Shown here in pieces: positions 38,786 through 50,299 of a stretch of 64,000 nucleotides of DNA. The DNA is from Castanea sativa (taxonomy: Eukaryota; Streptophyta; Magnoliopsida; Fagales; Fagaceae). Below the pieces are notes generated by a model. It was not told where the DNA came from. It worked only from the letters and a program-made list of their open reading frames with translations, and did no database searches. Position 1 is the first letter of the stretch; the number at the start of each line of letters is the position of its first letter. The position numbers were made by a program, and so were the translations under genes. Where the stretch lies: contig NC_134018.1 in NCBI RefSeq assembly GCF_040712315.1, positions 11,800,835 to 11,864,834 of the forward strand, in the 5' to 3' direction.

Positions 38786-39178
38786 ATGTGTGAGTATCTC
38801 CATCCACTGTCATATTGATATATCAAGTCATGTGGCCTTCTTCTTCTTCTTGTTTTGTCTCTATTTCCTTGTCTTCTTTTTATTAAACTTTATAACTGTT
38901 CTTGTTTTTTCCACCCAAAGTAAATGATGAAAATAAATGGGAATGAAACTGCAAAGTTGAATTCAACTTTTCAAATTCTTAATTTACTGTGAACAATGTA
39001 AATAGATAAAATGAACTTATTTAACTTTTAATTTTATCTTTTTGTGTGACATCATTAAGCATTTTAACTTTTCTTGTTTTGTCCTCCTAGTGTGAATGAT
39101 GTAAATCAATGTTATGAGGTCGGTCTCATCCCAGCCAATACTTGGAACCCCCTTATTCCACCTTGGCTCAAATTTCAG
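38786..39178. repeat. Copy of the ~260-bp repeat between two MULEs
   Basis: Starts with target-duplication half ATGTGTGAG and runs through TATCTCCATCCACTG, TTGATATATCAAGTCATGTG, AAGTTGAATTCAACTTTTCA and twice GATGTAAAT-like phrases. It ends with TCAAATTTCAG, the target duplication of the next MULE. Confidence 0.8.
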
Positions 39179-39264
39179 GGCCAAATCGGCCCAATACCAT
39201 CATTTTTAAAAATATTTAGGCAGAAAACACTGTTTCGGAACTAATTGGGAATGTACCACTTTTT

Positions 39265-39655
39265 CAAGTACTCGAGTTTGGAGAACTCGAGTACTGGATG
39301 TTACACCTCCACCGTGGCATGCCAGCGTGGAATATCTATTTTTTTTTTAAAAAAAATTCACCTAGTACTCGAGTTCAAGAGACTCGAGTTCTGTACGATA
39401 TGTTACCTGAGTTTAGAGAACTCGGGTACCAATCTGGATTGTACACCGCCATGGGATGGAATAATCCAGACTGATACTCGAGCTCAAGAGACTCGAGTAC
39501 TTTGAATGGTGCCCGAGTTTTTTAAACACGAGTACTAATCTGGATTCCCACACAATCCAGACTGGTTCAAAATTGCATATCCAGACTGGTACTCGAGTTT
39601 ATTAAACTCGAGTAACTTGAAGAGTACCCGAGTTCTTGAAACTCGAGTACTAATC
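39265..39655. repeat. CTCGAG palindrome array, left arm of the MULE
   Basis: Successive hairpin modules of the form ACTCGAGTTT-loop-AACTCGAGTA at about 39268, 39363, 39410, 39473, 39510, 39590 and 39627, separated by AATCTGGATT/ATCCAGACTG spacers. Some modules are mutated at one base. Confidence 0.8.
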
Positions 39656-40253
39656 TGGATTTTCCCAAATTTGCCCAGTAAGCTCCTGCTCCTTTATATT
39701 CTCATTATTTGCACCTGGCATTTTCTGCTTTTGGCACCAGTAAGGAATGTAACTATGAACAACCGATTTGATATCTATCACAAATGAAAAAACTAAAATT
39801 TAAACTTCTCAACAAGTGCGGGCATTTGAATGCCATGTCGAACAAAAGAGAGAAATTTCACGGCAATTACATTACAAAAGGAATGAGCCCATTCAAACAA
39901 TAACATAATTACACAACACTCAAAATAAGTAACCACTCTTACACAACATTCAAACAATTCTTTAAGATTGTAAGGTCCTGTGACATTGAGAGTTCCACTC
40001 CACATTTGCTGCCGAATTCTTTGGTAGGCCTTTTCGGAAAGATGACCGGTGTCAACTAACAAATATTCACTAGCATTCTCACATAATTCATACTCTTTAG
40101 CTCGATCTCTTCCCTCCACGACTATTTATTCCTTTGTATGGACCAATTCCACAACATGCAATATTCCCTTCCTTGAAACCTTCACAACATGATTATAATG
40201 CTATGAGTTAATGACATAATATAGAAGGATGCCACGGTTCAAACTTAGCGTAC

Positions 40254-41182
40254 CTAGTGTACGAGACCACCACTCACCGAGGCCTCGTTCCGCTTAGGGC
40301 ATGTTCTTCTGTTATGCCCCTCTTGGTCACACAACCCGCATTGCACCTTCCTCCCCCCCTCCTTCCATGGTGTGGTTCTAGGCCGATTCCCGCCCTCGTC
40401 CATCTCATTCCTGATTTGTGTTGAGACAGGGCGACCTTTCTCTCGAATCAATTGGGGGTTAGGGAGGACCCTTCGAGTTTCTTTAGGATCTGGCCATGAT
40501 AATCTATCTTTCAAGACAGGGAAAACGGGAGCATAGCTCCGAAACAATGCGTCCACGCTATAGCATTGGTCAATGTACTGCTCTGCATCATGTCAATACC
40601 TAATACAAACTGCAATGACATGTGAATATGGTATCTTATACAATTTCCATTTCTGACATGTGCAAGTTCTATGCAACAAATTAACTCCATGTGTGTGATC
40701 CCCATGTCCAGCAGTCCCTGGATTATGCGGTGTATCTACTTGATATGACTGTTGTTGCGCACTCAATCTTGTCACCCTTAGATGCTCTGCATTCTCCTTA
40801 TTTATAATGAAGATATCCAAGGCAAATTTACACCATTTTTTCCCCGAATTCAAGCTTGCTCTATGCTCTTATTGCGACGATCATCGAAATAAGCATTCAG
40901 TTTGAACCATGTGTATTTCACCATTGCTGTAATGGGCAGGCTACGAGCACCCTTTAGAACACCATTGAAGCACTCGGAGACGTTTGTAGTCATCGTCCCA
41001 TAACGGTAACCCTCGTCAAAAGTTAGAGCCCATTTCTCTTTGGGCACATCCTTCAGATATTGGTGCGCATCCCGGTTCACATTCTCAATTAAATCGAAGG
41101 TGGCATTGAACTTTCGCTCCTGGGTTGCACTTGCTGCCCTCCATACTAGGTTCTTTAAAGTTTCATTGTTCCATCTAGTGTT
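40254..41182 (-). pseudogene. mudrA-like transposase, C-terminal part with SWIM and zinc knuckle, broken
   Basis: Reads NTRWNNETLKNLVWRAA, then EKWALTFDEGYRYG, NVSECFNGVLKGARSLP and WFKLNAYFDDRRNKSIEQ, the end of the MULE transposase core. After a frameshift near 40851 comes a SWIM-type finger (RTCTCQKWKLYKIPYSHVIA), then a TGA near 40590, then a CX2CX4HX4C knuckle (CGLCDQEGHNRRTC). The third SWIM ligand, normally Cys in IPCSH, is Tyr here. Upstream coding sequence is gone: the frame runs straight into the terminal repeat. A 108-codon frame at 39793-40119 on the same strand may be the far C-terminus. Confidence 0.85.
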
Positions 41183-41189
41183 CACGTTA

Positions 41190-41425
41190 CTCGAGTACCA
41201 ATCTGGATATGCAATTTTGTACCAGTCTGGATTGTCTGGTAAGAAGCGATGGGAATCCAGATTAGTACTCGCGTTTGAAAAACTCGGGTACCAGATTTGC
41301 CAGTACTCGAGTTTTTCAAACTCGAGTACTTGGTGAATTTTTTTAAAAATAGATATTCCACGCTGGCATGCCACGGTGGAGGTGTAAAATCGAGTACTCG
41401 AGTTCACCAAACTCGAGTACTTGAA
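41190..41425. repeat. CTCGAG palindrome array, right arm of the MULE
   Basis: Inverted counterpart of the left array, with modules near 41265, 41303 and 41393 and shared spacers (AATCTGGATT, GGTGGAGGTGTA). Shorter than the left array. Confidence 0.8.
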
Positions 41426-41519
41426 AAAGTGCTACATCCCCAATTAGTTCCGAAACAGTGTTTTCTGCCTAAATATTTTTAAAAATGGTGGTATTGGGCC
41501 GATTTGGCTCAAATTTCAG

Positions 41520-41825
41520 TGCATTCTAGGTATTTCAGCCCATTTCTATGAATTGCAGCCCAAATGTATATACACCTCATTTTGTACTCAATTAATAAAA
41601 TGAAAGCTTTTAAAGTATAGACAAATTGTATAAGCTTTTTAATTAAATATTTAACTAAATTCTTTTAAAAAAATATTTATCAACCAAGTGATTGGCATCA
41701 ATTTTTTTTTATCCCATTTCCTCCCCTATTTTTTCAATTGGTTCTCCTTCTTTTCTTTGTTTTCTTTATATTTTGAAATGATATATTGTGTTACAAATTA
41801 TTATTATTTGATTTTGAATGGATAC

Positions 41826-41868
<43 letters not shown>

Positions 41869-41997
41869 TGGTAGTTTTGAAATGGAACACTAGAATACAC
41901 CGGTAATAAAATATTTCATTCTAATGAACAAAATCAATACGGTCACTAGAATGGAATTCATAGCTTTGATATAAATAAACATGAATGAAACAAAAAA
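41520..41997. other. Intergenic spacer with (AT)n
   Basis: Starts TGCATTCTAGGTATTTCAGCC, which resembles the sequence beyond the right-hand repeat array near 62450, so the two repeat loci share downstream flank. (AT)n lies at 41827-41862. No gene seen. Confidence 0.5.
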
Positions 41998-42775
41998 GTT
42001 GAATTCTAACTATTCAAACACTTTGTTTACTGTGAAAAATGCAAATAGATAGGAATGAACTTATTTAACTTTTAAATTATGTCTTTTATTGTAAGTATCT
42101 CCACCCACCATCATATTGATATATCAGGTCATATTGTGGGTATCTTCACCCACCATCTTTACCTTTTCATGTATTGCCCATCTAATGTGAATGATGTAAA
42201 TAAATGGGAGGGAAACTAAGAAGTTGAATTCAACTTCTCAAACTCTTCTTTTAGTGTGAATGATGTAAATAGATGGTAATAAAATTTATTTAAGTATTAA
42301 ATCTAGTCTTTTAGTGTGAGTTTTTTCCACCACTCACCATATGGTTAGATCAGGTTTCATGACCTCCTTTTTCTACTTCTCCTTGTCGTATCCCTATTTC
42401 TCTGTCTTCTTTTTATTAAGCTTTTTAATTGTTCTTGTTGCGTGATGTGAATGATGTAAATAAATGGGAAAGAAATTGAAAAGTTGAGTTCAACTTTTCA
42501 AACTCTTCATTTGTTGTGAATGATGTAAATAAATAGGAATGAACTTGTTCAACTTTTAAATTTTGTCTTTTAGTGTATCTCCACTCATAATCATATATAT
42601 TGATATATCAAGTCATTTAGCTTTTTTATTCTTTTTCTCGTCTTGTCTCTATTTCTCTATCTTCTTTTTATTAAGGTATTTTTTAACTTTTATTTTTAAT
42701 TTAAATTTTGTCATCTTGATATGAATCATGTAAACAAATGAGAAGGAAACTAAAAAGTTGAATTCAACCTCTAAT
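41998..42775. repeat. Array of the ~260-bp repeat, about three units
   Basis: GAATGATGTAAATAAATG-type landmarks at about 42189, 42448 and 42721 give a spacing of 259-273 bp. Each unit also has a second landmark ~66 bp later, an AAGTTGAATTCAACTT palindrome between them, TTGATATATCAGGTCA, and TTTTTATTAAGCTTTTTAA. Confidence 0.85.
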
Positions 42776-43925
42776 ACAATATTGACTCCCTTTGCTATGT
42801 ATGCACAACTTAATTGACAGTCTTATTGTGTTTTATGATTTTGATTTGTTTGGATTTGTTTGGATCTATGTGGAGGAAAGAAGTAGTAAAGCTTTTAGAA
42901 TGAGTAGGTGCAAAGAGAGTAAATGTGAAAAACATGCATACAGGTAGCTTTCTATCAAAGAGTATTTTATAAATTCATGCTTTACCCGCTTAACAAAATT
43001 TATACAGGCCAGGGCATATGCAAGGGCAATTAAGGCAACCCATTTCTTCTCAAGTTCAACCTACAACGTCAATGTGAACAAGATTTTCAAATTCAAGAAT
43101 TTATGGCCAAGCTCTTCAACTTGACATGGACGGTAGAAAGAGAAGGCAAGAGCAGGAGCAAGGATTATACGATTTGAACCTTTTTTTTTTTTTTTTTTTT
43201 TGAGAATGAATACGATTTGAACTTAATCCACAATAAAAAAGCCCTTGATCATTACATTTTTACCATTCTTTTTTGATAAAAAATATATTTTTACTATTCT
43301 AAATGTCTCACACTCTCAATAAATACACACAAGATACTATTTATAAAGTGTGAATATTAAGAAGCAACATTATTCAAAATAATATAAGACGTATGGAGTA
43401 TGGATATTGAAAGTGTTAAGACAATAACTTTTTAAAACAATTTTTCTTCTTTTTAGGGTATATTACTTATATCTTTCATTAGCAAATAAGTATGACTATG
43501 CTGGGAGGTGCAAGCATTTGGAATGGAAGAACATAACTATGATTCTTTGCCACAAAAAAAAAAAAAAAAAAAAAGAACAATGTAAAACCTAAAACCTCCA
43601 TGTCATAGTTTGACTGTAGAGAAGTTTCCAAATTTATAAACAGCAACGTTCTTTTGGCGAGAACAAAGTATCTATTAATCAATTTCCACTGTCAATGGGA
43701 ATTGAACATAACAGGATCAGTCACGTTCTCTTTCCCTAAGCATTCCTTCCACACTTTCATTAAACTGTAATTGGAAATTCAGGAAACAAACACATTCATG
43801 ATCAGGCAACCTGATCATATAACACCTGGAGAGGCAAATGAACATACAAATGCACACACACAGAGAGGAAAATGCTCCCGTTATTCGTATAAAGCTGACC
43901 AAATAAAATAAGGCAACCAAATTGA
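42776..43925. other. Intergenic DNA downstream of the F-box gene
   Basis: No supported gene. Poly(T) at ~43180-43201 and poly(A) at ~43554-43575. Short frames at 43479-43682 and 43717-43920 are without recognisable domains. Confidence 0.5.
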
Positions 43926-44165
43926 ATAGACTAAGAGCTGTTCACATATTTAAATATCTAATAGCCAATAGTAGAAGCATAGTATATATATTCTTAAAGA
44001 CAGCAACAAAAATGATGAGTTTCACAGCAGTTTCCCGACATATATATTACATTAGTTTCTTGGTTCATTCCAATTCCTCATATATGTGCTATATATAAAC
44101 TAAGAGCTGTTCATTTAAATATTTAACAGCCAATAGTAGCAGCATATATATATAGTATATTCTAA
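43926..44165. repeat. Imperfect tandem duplication downstream of the F-box gene
   Basis: ACTAAGAGCTGTTCA...AGCCAATAGTAG occurs near 43930 and again near 44099, ~169 bp apart. Confidence 0.65.
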
Positions 44166-44342
44166 TTTAATGAGAAATACTATAAACACAATATTTTTCA
44201 TAACTGTTGACATGAAGTATTGTGATTGGAGCATAACATCATTTCCAAAAAACACCACTTTTATATGCACAAATCATAATACCCCATGTCAAAAGTTATG
44301 TAAAAAGTTATAAAAAAATGTTGTGTCCAGACTTATTATGAT

Positions 44343-46461
44343 TTAGTTGATTGATATCTGCAGAATTGGTGAGGCTCTTGGGAATTCCAGCATCGCCTTA
44401 GCTATTTCTCGGTATCGGTTCTCATTTCCACCATTATCACCCTCTTCCTTTGAAACAGTAACATCCACGCGTTCCAAGACACGGCCATAGATAATCATGT
44501 GGGCTAGCAAGCTCAGTTCATGCATTGTCCCCTTAAAGCCTTTTGCCTTCACCACCTTAAGACTTTCTTTAACACACTTGTATTTGATGGAGCGCTCAAG
44601 CCAGAACCTATTAAAGTTTACCCTCACTGGAGGGCGGTAACCCTAAAACAAAGGAATAATATATGTCAAGATTTAAGTTCAAGGCCAAAAATGTATGTAT
44701 ATGCATGTCTATGTATTTGTACATTCTTATTGATACTCACACCAAAAATTCTTCTCGGGCCTATGTCCAATGTAAGAGTCTCTAGATAAGGAGAACTGTT
44801 CAAGAGGAATCCGATTCCAATGAATTCAAATGGATGCACAGAAGTCTTCAATGTCAAGTGTTTTATCCTCATGTCAAACCCCATTCGCACTGGTTCATCT
44901 CCAAGGGGAAGAAACTACAACAGTAAACGTACACATTGAAAATGAGTGCTAGTCAATCAACTTTTACATGAACCTCTACCATGTAACCTAGTTGAAATAC
45001 TATGTAGCATAGTAGCTACCATTTTTATTTTTTTCTGATGTAGAAACAAAAGAACAAAAATTCCATAAGAGAGATATCATCCAAACAAGATGCAAGAAAT
45101 TGAAAAATAAAAAGTAATACTAGAAATTATTGGAGTACATAACAAAATCGCGTGAAATTTTGTGACATAGAAGGAATCATTGTGAAGATCACAATAATAG
45201 AAACACATCGCCTTACTACAATGACCTACATTGCATCTCAAGAAAATTTCTTTGGTTAGGCTTTCGATTAGTCATATTTGCTATTTATGATCATTTTAGA
45301 TATCATCCAAACAAGATACAAGAAATTGAAAAATAAAAAGTAATACTAGAAATTATTGGAGTCCATAACAAAATTGCGTGAAATTTTGTGACATAGAAGG
45401 AATCATTGTGAAGATCACAATAATAGAAACACATCGCCTTACTACAATGACCTACATTGCATCTCAAGAAAATTTCTTTGGTTAGGCTTTCGATTAGTCA
45501 TATTTGCTATTTGTGATCATTTTAGATATCATCCAAACAAGATGCAAGAAATTGAAAAATAAAAAGTAATACTAGAAATTATTGGAGTACATAACAAAAT
45601 CTCGTGAAATTTTGTGACATAGAAGGAATCATTGTGAAGATCACAATAATAGAAACGCATCGCCTTACTACAATGACCTACATTGCATCTCAAGAAATTT
45701 TCTTTGGTTAGGCTTTCGATTAGTCATATTTGCTATTTATGATCATTTTACTATTTGTTATAGTTGTTAATTTAAAAGTCATAATTAGGTCCCATTTGTT
45801 CTCAAAATTTCCTTTGTTGTTGATTTCCCCTATTTTCAAGCCTAATTGTCCTTAATACAAATTAGAGTTTGGCAAAGATCTACTAGCTGCCACAAAGATT
45901 TGTTTAGTGTTTATATTATGAGTTGTGACCTCCTAGTAAATTTGGAATTTGATCAATAATAATTTTAGAGATGTTTCTTCCTTTTATTTTTGATAGATTC
46001 CAAGAACTCTTCTTATGGATTTAAGAAACCACTTTTGGATTCAACAATTACTTTCTAAGAGAGACATGTTCGATTTCTTGAGACTCTTAATTTGCATCAG
46101 TTTAGTTTTAGAAACTTTTTTAAAAGATGATTGCCACTGCCACGTACTCAATAGTAAGTTTAGTAATTATTATCTTTAATTTGGGGTATGTGATCATTTG
46201 CGTTGTCTATCTTTAATGTTTTGGAAAGGTTTACTCCTTTTTTTTTTTTTTTGGTAGATTCCAAGAACCTTTCTTATGGATTCAAGAAACCACTTGTAGA
46301 TTCAACGGTTACTTTTTTTAAGAGAAACATGTTCGGTTTCTTGAGACATTCGATTTACTTCAATTTAGTGTTAGAAACTTTGTTAAAACAAAAGGCCACA
46401 TACTCAATTGTAACTTTTGCAATTATTATCTTTATTTCAGGGCACGTGATCATTATCTCTC

Positions 46462-46494
<33 letters not shown>

Positions 46495-48189
46495 TTCTCT
46501 CTTTTTCTTTCCTTAGGTTTCTTTCTATACCAATATACCAATACACTTGAATAGACATGTTTTAGTGTTTTAGAAAATATGTCCAGTGGTCAAAGCCCAC
46601 TCCCTTTACTATCAAATTATCAACAAGAAAAGAGTGTCTCTGATAAATTCATTATTTCCTTAAATTTAACTAACCTTCCTTTTATAATGTTTCAATCTTC
46701 CAAGAATGATACTTCAAGTAATGTTCTTGTATTTTATTTGTCACCTTTCTCTTTCGCTCTCTTTTTTCCTCTTCATTTTCTTTTACTGCCTATTGCAAGA
46801 AATGAATTAATCTCTACAAGGATAGGGTTTTTAGCTGCAATACACTTGAAAAGGGATAACCCACCACTATCCTATTACTCGAAAATAAAATACCGGAAAT
46901 TACTAGACACAAAATGAACAAACAAATAAGGGCTTCTAGATAAGACATAAGTAAGATATACAGAAGATGCTCAAGCAAGGGAAATAGATGTGTAATTTCA
47001 ATTGTTTTATTTGAATTGAAAGAACAAGTTGATAGTAGACTACATATATAGAGAGATGCCACATAAATGACCATAATATTTCCCACAAAATCAAAATCAA
47101 AAGAATATTAAGTGCAATCCATGATGACCTAGTGAGATACAATTGAAGTCCTACTGTTACACCATTATATGCATGCTTAAAATAATTGATAATCTGCTAA
47201 TAAAAAAAATATCAATATAACTGCATATTACGGTTCAATATATATCAAGCCATGTAAAGAGATCAAACCTGAAGCATAAAACTGCAAACAGTCAAAACCT
47301 TGATGGGATAAAGTTGATTAAGGAGGTTGTAGAGATCAGTTCCTATACCATCATAATGTTGAAATTCGATCCCAAAATCTAGATCTGCTTCTTCCATGTG
47401 GGATCGGTGTATTTCAATTTCAAAGTGAGCCATTTTCCCTGAATATTTAAAGAACCTTAAATATGGTGCGTCAATGACAATCTCATCGGAAATTAGAGAA
47501 CAGTTATCAGCAACAAAACTTTTCAGCCTCAAATTTTGTCCACTGGTTTCAAGATGATCCAAGTTCCAACACTTCTTCAAACTCAAACTCTCTAGCAAGG
47601 GACAATTCTTTAGCAAGGCTTCAATAAAACTCAGTGATAATTCAAGCCAACCGAAAGAGACTTGCTTCAGTGCTGTAAAGTTCATGAAGTCAGAGTTACG
47701 GAAATTGCAGGAAAACAACTTCATAGATTCAAGAACTACATGTCCAAACACATTCAATGGCAAATCAAACAACGCTGCATGATTATCAAGGTTATCTTCT
47801 GCCCATGTTGGGTCAGAAAAATCAAAGCCTAAGCCTTTCACATTATGTGTGATGGCAAATGAAATGCAACGTTGTATATCCCCATGAAAATTTTCAGGCT
47901 TAGATAATGTGAGTTGAAACTTATCTATATCACGTCCTTGATAGTTTTGGATCTGTTGCAGTGCAAAATCCATGAAACCCCTTCTTTGAGAGGCTTGCAT
48001 TTCTTGAGATTCACGAAAATCTACGAAGGCTCTCTCATCAAACTCAATGTTCCTTGTTTCATGCCATATGTAACGCCAACGTTTGGACAAAACGCTAGTC
48101 CTTACGGCTTCTTTGAAGGGAAGGAAAGAGATGATGATCACGATCAAATGCTCACTCAACTTTCTGAACATGTCCATGTTATCAGCCAT
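44343..48189 (-). CDS. F-box/LRR-type protein, 3 exons, 464 aa
   Basis: Probable substrate-recognition subunit of an SCF ubiquitin ligase. Exons: 48189-47269 (921 nt), 44914-44741 (174 nt), 44642-44343 (300 nt), all in phase 0 with GT..AG introns. The N-terminus has an F-box (~residues 8-50; LSEHLIVIIISFLPFKEA, TSVLSKRWRYIW). Leucine-rich segments follow (LKNCPLLESLSLKKCWNLDH, LRLKSFVADNCSLI), and a C-terminal region has NSSPYLETLTLDI and LEFPRASPILQISIN. This layout is typical of the large plant F-box/FBD/LRR family. The start was chosen at an ideal context, AGCCATGGCT; the frame stays open upstream but reads AT-rich low-complexity sequence. The target is unknown. Introns are 2,354 and 98 bp. 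Confidence 0.88.
45073..45750. repeat. 226-bp tandem repeat, three copies, in F-box intron 1
   Basis: GATATCATCCAAACAAGAT starts at 45073, 45299 and 45525, exactly 226 bp apart. The copies differ at only a handful of positions (for example GATGC/GATAC, TTTATG/TTTGTG). No open frame of note. Confidence 0.95.
45975..46495. repeat. Imperfect tandem duplication in F-box intron 1, with (CT)n
   Basis: GGTAGATTCCAAGAAC...AAGAAACCACTT...GACATGTTCG..TTTCTTGAGAC occurs at ~45990 and ~46253 and diverges by point changes. (CT)n at 46457-46494 ends the second copy. Confidence 0.7.
46560..47220. other. Remaining part of F-box intron 1, no gene seen
   Basis: Short frames on both strands (46579-46917 plus, 46814-47086 minus) lie between exons of the F-box gene and carry no recognisable domain. 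Confidence 0.5.
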
Positions 48190-48429
48190 GGCTATGGAGA
48201 GATCAGTGTGGTTGCTGTGATGGCGAGTTTCTAAGATAATATCCAAGAATGAATTTGCAAGAAGGGTTTGATGGGATTTGTATTGGTAAGGCCTGAGACC
48301 AATGGTTGCACCGTTTGGATTATAGTGAGTTTTGGCGAAAGGTTGTGTCTTTTTTATTTCTACCAAACCAAAGAGCATATATGGAAGATTTGAGGTGTGT
48401 AATTGTAACTGAAAAAAAAAATGCTTAGA

Positions 48430-50290
48430 AGATTCCTTTTTTTTTTTTCGTTTGATCTCTATTAAAATTTTTACACAAAAATCTCGAAATACATTTTTAT
48501 GCATCAAGTTTTCAAAACAATACAACTTTTTTTTTAATAATAATTTTTTTTTTTGAAAACTTTTTTTAATAATAAATTCAAAATAAGACAACTAAACATT
48601 TAACGTTGTAATTGGTAACCACGGTGTCCTTTTTTCCCTCTCTTTAATGTTTTTTTTTGGGGCTGGGGAGTGTTAAGCAAGTAGTAAAAATTTTTTTTGA
48701 TAAATGTGGTAAAAAGTTTTTGGTAACCATGGTATCCTTTTGTTTTTTCCCCTCTTTAATGTATTTTGAGGAAAAAATGTAGTAAATTTTATCGACCGGT
48801 GGATGGAAGATGTTTCTTTACAAGTACATTATGTTATTCAGGCTAATTTAGCCATTTTGTCTAAATAAAGTTTGATATCTTTCTTCTTGAGAAAAAAAAA
48901 AAAAAAAAAAAACTCAAAAGATATGTTTATATAATTAGAACTTTCTCAAAAAAAAAAAAATACGTTAGCATACTTAGTACCTGTTTGGTAACTAATGAAT
49001 TTCCTAGCGTCCAGCGTTTTGTATTTCCCCTTTTTTTTTTTTTTAGAAGCGTTCTGTGGCTATGGTTTGTTTTCTAGTGGGTCCTATGCACTATTTATGG
49101 GACTCACAAATCTCTTTTTTCAACAAAACTTTTATTAAAAATGGGTATTACGGTACTATTCACACATTTAAAAATTATTTTGCTACAGTGTTTTCAGTTT
49201 TCAGCCAAATAAACAATATCCAAACGCACCTTTAATATGCTTAATAAATAAATATGCCACCTCAATAATATTTAGAAAACAACTCGCAATAACTCAACAT
49301 TATTCTAACTTTTAAGTAGAGTTCATGATGTGTTTTTCTATCATAACTTCATTTCTTCTTCCTTGAATGTGTGTGTTTATTTCTCAAAACAACTCAAGTG
49401 ACTCATTGCCACATATCTATATATAAGTACGGAATTACATTTAGTGGATCGAAATAGTAGGAAACAATCCATATTTAGGTATATATAGATTATAGAGTTT
49501 TATTGTTTCTGCCACTAGTCAACGAAAAAACGAAGGTGGAGAGAGTGAGGTATCAGCTTATTTTACTTTTTTTAAAACTCTTTGTTAAGACAAAACAAAA
49601 TATAAATAAATAAGTAGAAGATTCCATTCTTCTTCTTTTTTTGCCTTGTTAAGTTAATCTCTATTAATCTATGTGCAATTTAAAGTTTTAACACAAAAAT
49701 CTTTCGTAATAGTGCATCAAGTTTGAAAATAATTCAACTTTTTTTTTTTGGATAAATACAAAATAAGACAAGTGAACATTTAACGTTCTCATACAAAATA
49801 AAATATATCTGACTTTTTCACGTTCTCATACAAAATAAAATATCTGACTTTTTTAGTAACCACGGTATCTTCTTCTTTTTCCCCTCTCTTAATTTTTTCA
49901 TAAAAGTTCTTTTTACAAAATAATTAATATATGCACTAGTGTATTTTTGAAATGAAAAAAAAAAAAAGTAGCAGTAATTTTGTTTAACCAGCGAATTTTA
50001 AACTCAAAAAATATATTTATATACATAATAATCTTTCCCAAAAAATTGCTAAGCATACTTAGTATGTTTCATATTTAAAACCTCATAATGACTTAATTTT
50101 ACCATGACTTTTAAATAGATTATATGGCGTGCATTTGTATTAGAACTCTCCTTCCACTTCTTGGTATGTTTGTGTTTGTTTCTTAAAACAACTCATAATG
50201 ACTCAATGCCACATACCTGTATAAGTAAAGAGTTTTACTGTTGCTAATACTAGTCAACAAAAAAACGGAGGCAGAGAGTGAGATTTAGAT
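48430..50290. repeat. Tandemly duplicated upstream region of the F-box gene
   Basis: Phrases from 48430-49560 recur in order at 49620-50290: ACACAAAAATCT, GCATCAAGTTT, ACATTTAACGTT, GTAACCACGGTATC, GCATACTTAGTA, TCAAC(G/A)AAAAAACG. Copy 1 is longer mainly because of a MITE at 48977-49231. A short third echo lies near 50540-50650. Confidence 0.75.
48977..49231. mobile_element. Tourist-like MITE, ~255 bp
   Basis: Ends GTACCTGTTTGG and CCAAACGCACCT, flanked by TTA on both sides. The interior GGGTATTACGGTACTATTCA and ACATTTAAAAATTATTTTGC matches the MITEs at 61239-61850. The duplicated copy of this locus (near 50050) lacks the element and reads GCATACTTAGTATG across the site. Confidence 0.75.
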
Positions 50291-50299
50291 TGATATTAA

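Larger units (their letters stand above)
39179..41509 (-). mobile_element. MULE with mudrA-like C-terminal remnant, 2.3 kb
   Basis: Ends GGCCAAATCGGCCCAATAC and (reversed) GCCAAATCGGCCCAATAC. The long inverted repeats share CAGAAAACACTGTTTCGGAA, CACCTCCACCGTGGCATGCC and many CTCGAG palindromes. The flanks carry the same 9-11-bp sequence, TCAAATTTCAG at 39168-39178 and 41509-41519. The interior holds only the last third of a transposase on the minus strand, so the element is internally deleted and non-autonomous. Confidence 0.85.

Noticed and set aside
41183..41410. N-terminal extension of the mudrA-like frame
   Set aside because: This part is the MULE terminal repeat translated by chance; family similarity starts only at NTRWNN (41182).
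46203..46558. Open frames on both strands across the (CT)n tract in F-box intron 1
   Set aside because: Microsatellite-encoded (Ser-Leu or Arg-Glu repeats) within an intron.
48190..48591. Upstream in-frame extension of the F-box protein
   Set aside because: Lys/Ile/Leu-rich translation of AT-rich promoter DNA that is itself part of a tandem duplication; the ATG at 48189 has a far better context and the F-box follows directly.
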